Origin: an uncultured Eubacteriales bacterium
GTDB taxonomy: Bacteria > Bacillota > Clostridia > Peptostreptococcales > Anaerovoracaceae
Assembly: GCA_902775345.1 (NCBI GenBank)
Contig: CACYLW010000004.1
Span: 1-64,000 of the forward strand
DNA length: 64,000 nucleotides
Direction of reading: 5' to 3'
The notes under the pieces are model-generated. The model had not been told where the DNA came from, did not search any database, and saw only the letters and a program-made list of their open reading frames with translations. Position numbers and translations under genes: made by a program. Shown here piece after piece: positions 54,301 to 60,895 of this stretch. Each line of letters begins with the position of its first letter. The stretch's first letter is position 1.

Positions 54301-55395
54301 ATCTTCGCCTATATACAGGTGAGCTTCATATGATTGCTGCCCTCCTTCAAGATCCGTATATGTTATCTCAAAGGTAACGGTTCCCGGACTTCCTGCTCTG
54401 TAGTACCACCATCTTCTTCCCTCGTCATCACTGTCGTCATGGAATTCTTCAAGGAAGTTTCTTCCTTCCTTAACAGTGACATCGTTGATCGTAACCGGCA
54501 GATTTTCACCTTCCGGATGATCCTTATCCTCGACCCAGACCATGCGCTCTCCATCGAAACTTCCGTCCCATCCCGGAAGGACGGAACGGTCGCCCTGGAA
54601 CGCCCTTTCATATCCGGTATAGGACCAGCGGTATCTGATTACATGCCCGGCGATCCATCTGTCTTCACCCGCTGCGTTGACTCCCCTGAAGCTGATACCT
54701 ATCTGCTCAGGCAGCCAGTCCGGATCCGGATACAGGGCATCAATAGCCTCGCCTGTCTGCTTTCCATAGAGTACGATGGTGTGGGTATCAGGGTCATAAG
54801 TGTAGCAGCTATTACCGAGATCTTTCCAGCCGTCCTCACCGTCTTCAGGGAGCCCGACAAACGGTATTATTTCCGTTACGGTATCATCACTGTTAATGAC
54901 CTCATCACTGATCCTGTATGTGACGGATTCGGTATCATACAGCATGTCATATACCTTGCCATTCCTGCCGTCCAGTACGCCTTCTGTCTGTTCCAGCGCG
55001 CCTTCCATGTACATTGGCGGCTCGAACTTTTCGCCATCGCCGTCTTTTGCACCGTCGCCATCCTTTTTTAAATCATCCTGATTTGCAGTCAGGCCGTTTT
55101 CCTTTGCAGTGCCCGCTTCCGGCACCTGCCTTACCTGAACCGGGTTTTCTGCTTCCGGTTCAATAGTTTCTTCTGTCGTTTCTTCAGTCAATTCTTCTGT
55201 CGTCACAGCCTCGTCCACCGGCGTTTCCGGTTCTGCTTCAGGCTGAGCTTCCTCTGTCTGTTCCTCCACAACTGCTGCGCTGCCATCGTCATTTGCTTTT
55301 TCTGCATCAACAGTTTCAGCAAAAGCAATCGCAGGCATGTATGTGACTATCATCATCACAGACATCAGTAGGGCTAAAATCCTGCTTCTCTTCAT
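51328..55395 (-). CDS. Large secreted surface protein with duplicated beta-rich units and Cys-rich domain
   Basis: This protein of about 1355 residues has a signal peptide (KRSRILALLMSVMMIVTYM, cleavage after AFA) and a Glu-rich spacer. Two long similar units follow, each with PGWD...FE/DG, PVxxVxVxxGxxxLEE, GLPGxxxxL and DYYxxWPxxxDxxLxLGxT elements (about residues 270-700 and 740-1130). A small cysteine domain comes next (QMCWNCHEKR and YWTCSECGKCFSD, CxxC pairs that may bind zinc). The C-terminal fibronectin-like domain ends in YYVRIRTYRTIDGKKVYSPW, as in the two neighbours. I chose the ATG at 55395 because of the signal peptide and AAGGAAGG upstream. The function is unknown; the layout suggests an adhesin or structural surface protein. 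Confidence 0.82.
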   Translation of the reverse strand: MKRSRILALLMSVMMIVTYMPAIAFAETVDAEKANDDGSAAVVEEQTEEAQPEAEPETPVDEAVTTEELTEETTEETIEPEAENPVQVRQVPEAGTAKENGLTANQDDLKKDGDGAKDGDGEKFEPPMYMEGALEQTEGVLDGRNGKVYDMLYDTESVTYRISDEVINSDDTVTEIIPFVGLPEDGEDGWKDLGNSCYTYDPDTHTIVLYGKQTGEAIDALYPDPDWLPEQIGISFRGVNAAGEDRWIAGHVIRYRWSYTGYERAFQGDRSVLPGWDGSFDGERMVWVEDKDHPEGENLPVTINDVTVKEGRNFLEEFHDDSDDEGRRWWYYRAGSPGTVTFEITYTDLEGGQQSYEAHLYIGEDVYDCNLWSDGDVKKGLPGAEIGLNAQGGHRFMTDGEDSQEEFTDDNLEYEWIIDRGEDIASVERDEENHARAILRFREPEEGEELNGVVRVKVILRDTASDTPGEEKASANMWFDLSSDYYCVWPVGLDPMLVLGQTIEDQKFELRHYHYGGGDGYNSEGYKTVDITGIRWNFDSKAFTITKNGGEQVEDGEWISGTDTFSLTRKGGRNTEVNLTAKFLDEEGNERVEGNSYWFLDRSYNIWFENDHIDVFSDAQEDPQIRINTSDFGSGSEADDNFSFSIEAAEGDAGQWSEVIYPSSVTRDGDFLVATFDRTRLDYENYKDYRVTVQAESRKVEMEPVRREAWIHAKQARYELHMQDHIDMLPGWDRNFEDIEAYIENSEFPDGENFMFPVVNVEVTSGAEHLEEIPTEENEWSFRAGNFGQVSFAVTYLDEHEAEQTINVELNIGGDVYEGWLHAEGPSDHGLPGTSLDLRVEAEHKYVDDRGDQWEDRNLEFHWTIEDGSDFATLAVNEEDPTRATLNFKDMPQDRDWLDEEIRVRVKVTDPHSDDPSEERTSMEECFHVRSDYTEIWPPFYDNVLDLGDTSDDVTFEVRRYSVFGTEEDVYHDGFKTFPVERVQWNYDEEPITIIDADGNPVQSGDRVDGDTFAFIRNKNWDTEPELRAWFINDEGRFEEMYTHFWFGRVEYNQWFDSGEVSVYDDGDWTINIERDESLDYSKVETSIKAGHFEWSDEQQEDVWFDAPDGCWSLSDDGLSVTIHGDKMYAAGVHDMWIYAEATYGGEYVGESGECHVRLEESCEARGEEHLWLAGPPEYSDCTSPGWQKQMCWNCHEKRIVEVPPRGHVATQVKAKAATATKEGNVQYWTCSECGKCFSDKACTKEVTKDSRITPKGIIISKLAAVSKGFTVTWKKPASTYLKHTTGYEIQYALDSRFKKSPKTVAVTKNSIVTKKITKLSAQTKYYVRIRTYRTIDGKKVYSPWSTKVKSITTK

Positions 55396-55461
55396 TGCGG
55401 TTCCTTCCTTTTCTTCAACGGGGGGGATCTGCTTTTTTAGAACTAACAACATTACTGAAAA

Positions 55462-55497
55462 GTTAACTTATTATAGATAAAACGTTAACTTATTATA
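55462..55497 (-). repeat. Tandem 14-bp direct repeat upstream of a surface-protein gene
   Basis: GTTAACTTATTATA occurs exactly twice, at 55462-55475 and 55484-55497, with a 22-bp period (two helical turns). Each copy contains the palindrome GTTAAC and, on the minus strand, a TATAAT -10-like element. It lies between the terminator of the AAA+ gene and the start of the surface-protein gene at 55395. Operator sites or duplicated promoter cores are both possible. Confidence 0.6.
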
Positions 55498-55503
55498 CAC
55501 AAA

Positions 55504-55533
55504 AACAGCGCCCTGCCTGCGCAGGGCACTGTT
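55504..55533 (-). terminator. Terminator of the AAA+ ATPase gene
   Basis: AACAGCGCCCTGC (55504-55516) pairs with GCAGGGCACTGTT (55521-55533), with one C-A mismatch and a CTGC loop. On the minus strand a run of T follows. It lies 27 nt after the stop at 55560. Confidence 0.85.
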
Positions 55534-55559
55534 CTTCTTTGGTTTTTATTAGTACATTA

Positions 55560-58124
55560 TTACAGCACGCTTTCAAAAGTCTTCATCGCTTCGTATCTCC
55601 TGCGCTCTTCTTCGCTCACGCTGGATTTGACTCTGCTGATGATATCAAGCACATCTGCGTTGCTGATCTTCTGAGCCGCAACTTCTCCCTGGATTATCTG
55701 GCGCTTTACGTATACTTCCTTCGCCTTGTTGGCTATCGCGACTATGTCAGCGCAGGTGTATCCATCAAGCTTCTCTGCGAGCAGATCCAGATCAGCATCA
55801 TAAGGTACAGGATCAAGCGTTCCCTTGAGGAGCTCCTTGATCGATGCCTTGTCAGGCAGCGGGATGTAGATCTTGGTGTCGAAGCGTCCGGCTCTCAGGA
55901 GGGCTTCGTCGAGCGACTCCGGTCTGTTCGTCGCAGCGATAACCATGACGCCGTCGAGCGAATCCATTCCGTCGATCTCTGTCAGCAGCTGGTTGATGAT
56001 GCGGACCGATCCCTCGTTTCCGCTGCGCTTTCCGGCGATGGCATCGATCTCATCGAAGAATATGATCGAAGGCTTTGTTTCGCGGGCATCCCTGAACTTG
56101 CGTCTCAGGTTTCTCTCAGATTCACCGGTTCCTGCGCCCAGAAGCTCAGGTCCGTTTACTACGTAGAAGTTCGCGTTGCTCTCGTCAGCCGCGACCTTAG
56201 CGAAGAATGTCTTGCCGCATCCCGGAGGGCCGAAGAGAAGGATTCCCTTGGATGCAGGAATGCCGAACTTCTTATACTTCTCCGCGTTCTTAATAGGGCT
56301 CTCGATCTTGTCCTTGAGGATCTTCTTTGTGGTTTCCATGCCCTTGATATCGTTCCAGCTGAGCTTCCTGGTCTCCTTGCCCTGATTGTCCTGCTGGGCC
56401 GTGGACGAGCGTCCGAACTTTTTGCTGTAAAGTTCATATCTGTCCTGAAGGTCAAGCGTGTACGAAGGAAGAGTGTACGAGATCTTCTGAAGGAGATCTT
56501 CTGCAGTGATCGTCTTGAAGTCGTTGTCTCTGTATGTATCTTCGCATACCGCCTTGATGTCTGCTCCGGTGAATCTTTCCGTCTGGCTCACCAGCTTGTC
56601 GATCTCGGCTTCGCTGAGGTCTGCCTTTCCCTTGAGGTACTTGTTGAACAGAGCCTTTCTTCCTTCCGGATCAGGGGCGCCGACATAGATGATCCTGTCG
56701 AATCTGCCCGGTCTCATAGCCGCTTCGTCTATCATCTCAGGATTGTTGGTAGTCGCCACAACAAACACGTTTTTCAGTTCGTTGAATCCGTCCATCTGTG
56801 ACAGGAACACGTTGATGATCGAAGTCTCATAGTTGCGGTCAGTTTCGTTTCTCTTGCGCAGGAAAGCTTCTACCTCTTCGAAGCAGATTATTGCAGGAGC
56901 TTTGTGCCTCGCCTGCTGGAATATGTTCTTCAGGTTCTTCTCTGACTCGCCTACCCACTTCGACATGAATTCGCTTGCGTTGACGAGGATGAGATTCATC
57001 TTGCTCTCGTTGGCGATTATCCTGGCGAGCGTAGTCTTACCTGTTCCCGGAGGGCCGTAAAGCAGAAGTCCCTTTACCGGTCTCATGCCTGCTCTTGCAA
57101 CCTTATTGAATTCAGCCTTATCCACGTAAGGCTTGATGATCTCCTGGATCTCTTTCTTTGTTCCTTCATAACCTGCAAGGCTGTCCCAGGTCTCTCCCGC
57201 ATTGACTGCAGTGATCTTGGCAGCGGCGTTCTTCGGATCGGCCTGCTTTTCCATTTCGAGGGCGACCTGCCCCGTCCATGGCCTGCTGATTATGTATCCG
57301 AGCACACCTCCTATGATGACCTGAACGACAGGCAGAGGTGCATCTGTCTTGCAGACAGTCTTTATCGCGAAGTATGCGGCAATGGTCAGTATTATCAGTA
57401 TCAGGAAGTTGACTGCATCCTTAACATCGCCGTTCAGTGTTCTCACCAGCCTGAGTGTGACGAACAACAGATAGGCCGCGATACCGAGTACAGCGAAGAT
57501 GCCGAGGATTATCAGGAAGTTCTGCAGTCCCGCAGCTTCAATGTTGTGGTATCCTCTCGAAGGATCGTAGTTGTTGAACATGTCCTCGGCTTTTCCATCA
57601 TACTTTACATAGTTAAAGCCTTTTTTATAGAGGAAGTTCGGCATGCCTCCCGTGACTGTGAAAAGGCTCCATGATGCCCACAGCAGCGAGAAGAGGACCG
57701 GCTTATATGACTCATCGTATTTTGAGTACATGCAGAGGCCGAAGAACAGTATCGCAAATCCTACAGGTATGAACAGCGAGCCCGGCAGGAATGCCAGTGG
57801 CAGAAAGATCGCTGCCCATGCTGCCGGATGCGCGGTGCTGTTGAGTAGCAATGTAATTACTGCCAGAACTATCACCATGAATCCGCTGATATGCATTGTA
57901 GCGGCAAAGACCGCGACCGCGCTCAGTACTACCGCGATCTGCGGCTTAAAGTAAAAGCATATTCCTACCAGCGCGCCTGCTGCCCAGCATAGATTCGGCT
58001 CCAAAAAACTTGTCATCAGCAGGACTTTCGTAGCATACGCCGCCAGCAATGCTCCGATCGCATTCCATATCCTGGCGTTATAGAAGTTGTCTATCGCCCT
58101 TCTGATACTTTCCAACGCTTCCAT
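55560..58124 (-). CDS. Membrane-anchored tandem AAA+ ATPase
   Basis: This 854-residue protein has about eight membrane helices in the first 280 residues and then two AAA+ modules. AAA1 (about 310-545) has Walker A GPPGTGKT (357-364), Walker B IICFEEVEAF with Glu-Glu in place of Asp-Glu, and RPGRFD. AAA2 (about 590-840) has GPPGCGKT (632-639), IIFFDEIDAI and LRAGRFD. Pore-like segments FMSKWVGESEKN and LLGAGTGESERN are present. The layout resembles Cdc48/p97 more than FtsH: there is no HEXXH protease domain. Such machines pull or unfold proteins; here the work would be at the membrane. The partner protease and substrates are unknown. The gene is preceded by a 142-nt gap with an ATATGCT/AGCATAT inverted repeat and followed by a clear terminator. 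Confidence 0.85.
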   Translation of the reverse strand: MEALESIRRAIDNFYNARIWNAIGALLAAYATKVLLMTSFLEPNLCWAAGALVGICFYFKPQIAVVLSAVAVFAATMHISGFMVIVLAVITLLLNSTAHPAAWAAIFLPLAFLPGSLFIPVGFAILFFGLCMYSKYDESYKPVLFSLLWASWSLFTVTGGMPNFLYKKGFNYVKYDGKAEDMFNNYDPSRGYHNIEAAGLQNFLIILGIFAVLGIAAYLLFVTLRLVRTLNGDVKDAVNFLILIILTIAAYFAIKTVCKTDAPLPVVQVIIGGVLGYIISRPWTGQVALEMEKQADPKNAAAKITAVNAGETWDSLAGYEGTKKEIQEIIKPYVDKAEFNKVARAGMRPVKGLLLYGPPGTGKTTLARIIANESKMNLILVNASEFMSKWVGESEKNLKNIFQQARHKAPAIICFEEVEAFLRKRNETDRNYETSIINVFLSQMDGFNELKNVFVVATTNNPEMIDEAAMRPGRFDRIIYVGAPDPEGRKALFNKYLKGKADLSEAEIDKLVSQTERFTGADIKAVCEDTYRDNDFKTITAEDLLQKISYTLPSYTLDLQDRYELYSKKFGRSSTAQQDNQGKETRKLSWNDIKGMETTKKILKDKIESPIKNAEKYKKFGIPASKGILLFGPPGCGKTFFAKVAADESNANFYVVNGPELLGAGTGESERNLRRKFRDARETKPSIIFFDEIDAIAGKRSGNEGSVRIINQLLTEIDGMDSLDGVMVIAATNRPESLDEALLRAGRFDTKIYIPLPDKASIKELLKGTLDPVPYDADLDLLAEKLDGYTCADIVAIANKAKEVYVKRQIIQGEVAAQKISNADVLDIISRVKSSVSEEERRRYEAMKTFESVL

Positions 58125-58266
58125 TACAACTTGTTCCTTTCTCTCTTTAATCTTTCTTGCAGATATTCTTCAGATATGCTTCCGCAAAGGGTGCAGCATA
58201 TCCGCAAAACGGTGCTGGGAAAATGTTACCATTTTAAATGTCATTTAGTAAACATGAACATAAAAA

Positions 58267-59526
58267 TTAAAATGTAACCTCCTGCGGACTCTCCGTACTT
58301 TTGCTGTAACTTTCCTCAGGTATGAGTCCTGTATCGATCCCTCCTTTGTAAGGATCTGCCTCACCCGCGTGCCCCAGCTCATGCACGCCTTCCGTATCGT
58401 AGCGGGTGATGACTATCCTGTCTCTGTATATCTCAAACACCGTGCCAGTCAGGGTCTCGTCCGCCGCACTGTAAAGTTCTTTCTCGCCGGCATCGAGCTC
58501 TTCCGGACCGCAATTCATGTAATAGCCTGTATACCCCGCGTTCAGATATGTGAAGTTCAGCGTTCTCTCATCATAGTCATCCGTATTTACATCTGTTTCT
58601 CTGAACTTCGGTACCAGTAAGGAATCGCCCTTTGCCCTGTACACACTGCTGCCGCCTATATAGCAGTCCCAGCCTTTCGAGTGATCGTGCCCGAACAGAT
58701 ATACTATATCGAGCGACTTTGCGGCATCGTTCACGACATCAAAGATCAGCGATGAATACAGGTTATCGCCTGTAGTGTGCCTCGATGAAGTTCTGGCAGT
58801 GAACTGCAGCGGCACGTGCCCCGCTATGATTACCGGTCTCTTTTCTCCCTTGCGGATAAGCTCATCGAAACACTCTTTCATTTCTGCGGACGACTTGCGC
58901 ACTTTTGCCAGGCACCCGGAAGTCTTGCCCTGCTTCCACGGGAAATCCTCCTCAGTATTTAATATGTAGACAAGATATCCGTCCTCTTCATGAAGTCCCG
59001 TCTCTGTGATCTGCGGAGTCATCCTGTCGTGATTGCCCTGAACGATCATCATATCCTCATCGTCTATATCCGGATATACAGAGTTCACAGTCTCCCGTAT
59101 CTCTTCGATAGTATCATCCGGACTTATCTGATAGTCGTGCAGCTTTCTGTCGTTGGAGTAATCGCCGCACATCACGACTTCGTCGATGCTTTTGCCATCT
59201 TCTTTTGCTGCGTTCAGTATGCCGCTGAGGGTCACGGACGGTTCATCGAAGCCATCTTCCGCCTGATAATCCGAAGCAAAGAAAACCGTCGCAAGCGGTT
59301 CCTTGTCTTCTGAGTCAGCAGTGCTGCCGTCTTGCGGACCTCCGCCTTCCGGGCTGCCATCCGTGCCGTTAACAGAACCGCTTTCTCTACTCTCGGAGAC
59401 CGTATCTGCGCGACTCTCTGAACCGCCATTTATTCTTTTTTCATGTATTTTGAAAACACTGAATGAAGCCGCTATGACAGCGATCACCAGTATTATTATA
59501 AGTGCAGGTTTGATTCTCTTATTCAT
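58267..59526 (-). CDS. Membrane-anchored calcineurin-like metallophosphoesterase
   Basis: A protein of about 419 residues with an N-terminal membrane helix (PALIIILVIAVIAASF), a Ser/Gly/Glu-rich linker, and a metallophosphoesterase core outside the membrane. The motifs are SDYQ (where the family has DxH), CGDYSND (GDxxD-like), GNHD, AGHVP and GHDH. The His of the first motif is Gln here, so metal binding may differ. Substrates of this family range from nucleotides to phosphodiesters. The start is uncertain: an ATG at 59526 fits the helix, but a TTG at 59550, overlapping the stop of the upstream gene (TTGA), is also possible. Confidence 0.75.
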   Translation of the reverse strand: MNKRIKPALIIILVIAVIAASFSVFKIHEKRINGGSESRADTVSESRESGSVNGTDGSPEGGGPQDGSTADSEDKEPLATVFFASDYQAEDGFDEPSVTLSGILNAAKEDGKSIDEVVMCGDYSNDRKLHDYQISPDDTIEEIRETVNSVYPDIDDEDMMIVQGNHDRMTPQITETGLHEEDGYLVYILNTEEDFPWKQGKTSGCLAKVRKSSAEMKECFDELIRKGEKRPVIIAGHVPLQFTARTSSRHTTGDNLYSSLIFDVVNDAAKSLDIVYLFGHDHSKGWDCYIGGSSVYRAKGDSLLVPKFRETDVNTDDYDERTLNFTYLNAGYTGYYMNCGPEELDAGEKELYSAADETLTGTVFEIYRDRIVITRYDTEGVHELGHAGEADPYKGGIDTGLIPEESYSKSTESPQEVTF

Positions 59527-59546
59527 CTCTTTATTCAAAGCATTAT

Positions 59547-60341
59547 TCAAAGCAGCCAGCTTTTGATCATGGCTTCTACGAGATCTCCTCGAAGACCCCC
59601 TTCGATTGTATCATAAGTTATTATAAGGTTGTCCCACGGCACAATGCCCGCTTTTTCGTAATCCTTCAATCTTATTTCATTTTTCTTTCTATAATCCGGA
59701 TCATCCATCATCCCGCAGTGCTCCCAGTAGATGACTCTCCAGTCTCTTCTGCGCAAAATAGAAAAGTCCGGGTTCCGGTATAACCCGGGAATGCCTGTAG
59801 GACAATCCCACCTGTAGATGATTCCATGATGATCCAGTCTTGAAGCAATATAGAGTTCATTTTTAGATCGGCTTTTGGTTCCGTCAGCTGCAGTATGCTT
59901 CAGATTTTCAGGAAACACATTGTCTATCCGTGGTAATCGTTTCACCCAGTCCTCCGGATCGATCGTTTTATGGTATATTCCGCTGACAAGCTCAGGATAC
60001 TCTTCAAGGAATCGTCTCATGACAGTTTCTTCATCGATAGGCTTGTATCTTTTGCACGCAAGTTCTAGCGCACGTATATCCTGATCTATCACCTTCAGCG
60101 TTTCACTCACATACTCTTTACGAACCAACCCGTTAAGCACATCAGGCTTCCTTTTTATACCATATCTGTGTTCCTTCTTGCGATTGCCTTTCACCGGCAT
60201 CCTCTGGATATATTTTCGCAGTCCGTTATGATCAGTAATAAGGAGCTCCCCTTCAGGAAGTTCATCCAGTTCTCTTTCTAAGTCTTCCCTTCGTTCTATA
60301 AGTTCACACCGGATTCTGTCCAGTTCATCCTTATATGTCAT
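59547..60341 (-). CDS. Unknown protein with PD-(D/E)XK nuclease-like C-terminal region
   Basis: A 264-residue protein. The N-terminal half is charged and helical, probably coiled coil (DELDRIRCELIERREDLEREL). The C-terminal half has SKNELYIASRLDHHG, YRNPDFSIL and YWEHCGMMDDPDYRKKNEIRLKDY in two pieces. The order E, PDF, EHxG resembles the PD-(D/E)XK nuclease-like fold seen in several uncharacterised Clostridial proteins, but the catalytic lysine position (ExK) appears as EHC. I do not assign a function. I chose the ATG at 60341, which has AGGAGG 7 nt before it. It overlaps the start region of the phosphoesterase gene. Confidence 0.6.
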   Translation of the reverse strand: MTYKDELDRIRCELIERREDLERELDELPEGELLITDHNGLRKYIQRMPVKGNRKKEHRYGIKRKPDVLNGLVRKEYVSETLKVIDQDIRALELACKRYKPIDEETVMRRFLEEYPELVSGIYHKTIDPEDWVKRLPRIDNVFPENLKHTAADGTKSRSKNELYIASRLDHHGIIYRWDCPTGIPGLYRNPDFSILRRRDWRVIYWEHCGMMDDPDYRKKNEIRLKDYEKAGIVPWDNLIITYDTIEGGLRGDLVEAMIKSWLL

Positions 60342-60681
60342 AATCATACCTCCTATTGAATAAAAATAAAGCATTGCCGCCAAGCGTGGTGATGCCGAGA
60401 GGAGTTTTTTATGAAAGGTGTAAAAATCTGAGCAGAAAAATTATATATTTACCTTTTTCATCCAGATGTTTCGGGGCTTCCGGAAAACTGTTGTGTTTTG
60501 CTTTACAATAACGTCAATTTGAGTTGTTATCGTTAAGTACTTCCCGGTTATCTGGAGCAAGATAATATACATTGCCCGCATCCTAAAGCTAAAAGTTAAA
60601 CATATAAAATAAGTTCTCTGATTTTTACACTTTTTTCAAAAAAGTCCTCTGCGCAGGACGGAAAGTACCCTCTTTACGTCT

Positions 60682-60747
60682 TTCCTCATCGCATGGCTTA
60701 AACGTTCCTCATCGCTTGACTTAAGCGTTCCTCTTTGCATGACCCGG
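60682..60747. repeat. Three imperfect direct repeats with 23-bp period
   Basis: TTCCTCATCGCATGGCTTAA (60682), TTCCTCATCGCTTGACTTAA (60705) and TTCCTCTTTGCATGACCCGG (60728) are spaced exactly 23 bp apart, with decay in the third copy. They lie in the noncoding gap downstream of gyrA. No array of longer unique spacers is present, so this is not a CRISPR. Confidence 0.65.
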
Positions 60748-60824
60748 AAACATTCTGAATGTCTCCGGATGTTGCTCAACAGCTTTTCTGAGCAGTTTTT
60801 GGCGTTTTCCCCCTTAAGCAAGTT

Positions 60825-60855
60825 CGAGCCGGGATGCATGTGCGCTCCCGGCTCG
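60825..60855 (-). terminator. Hairpin downstream of gyrA
   Basis: CGAGCCGGGA (60825-60834) pairs perfectly with TCCCGGCTCG (60846-60855) around an 11-nt loop, about 40 nt after the gyrA stop. On the minus strand it is followed by AACTTGCTTAAG and not by a T-run, so it may stabilise the 3' end rather than terminate efficiently. Confidence 0.5.
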
Positions 60856-60895
60856 ATTCGTTTATATTGCTATTCTTTTCTTAGAGCATGCTGGT

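Larger units (their letters stand above)
60342..60895. other. 554-nt gap without a convincing gene
   Basis: This stretch between gyrA and the nuclease-like gene holds an imperfect inverted repeat, GTGTAAAAATC (60418-60428) and GATTTTTACAC (60620-60630), around AT-rich DNA. It also holds three copies of a 20-bp repeat (60682-60747) and a hairpin after gyrA (60825-60855). A 67-codon minus-strand frame (60636-60839) crosses the repeats but has no ribosome site or recognisable product, and the 23-bp repeat period is not a multiple of three. Confidence 0.5.

Noticed and set aside
58125-58266. Riboswitch in the gap before the AAA+ gene
   Set aside because: Only an ATATGCT/AGCATAT inverted repeat with a 14-nt loop is seen, with no known riboswitch core.
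60411-60431. Six-codon frame behind GAGAGGAG on the plus strand
   Set aside because: It is too short to support as a gene, and nothing downstream on that strand would make it a leader peptide.
60682-60747. CRISPR-like repeats
   Set aside because: Only three 20-bp copies with 3-bp gaps are present; there are no spacers and no cas genes.
60636-60839. 67-codon minus-strand frame after gyrA
   Set aside because: There is no ribosome site or recognisable product, and it crosses direct repeats whose 23-bp period does not keep the frame.
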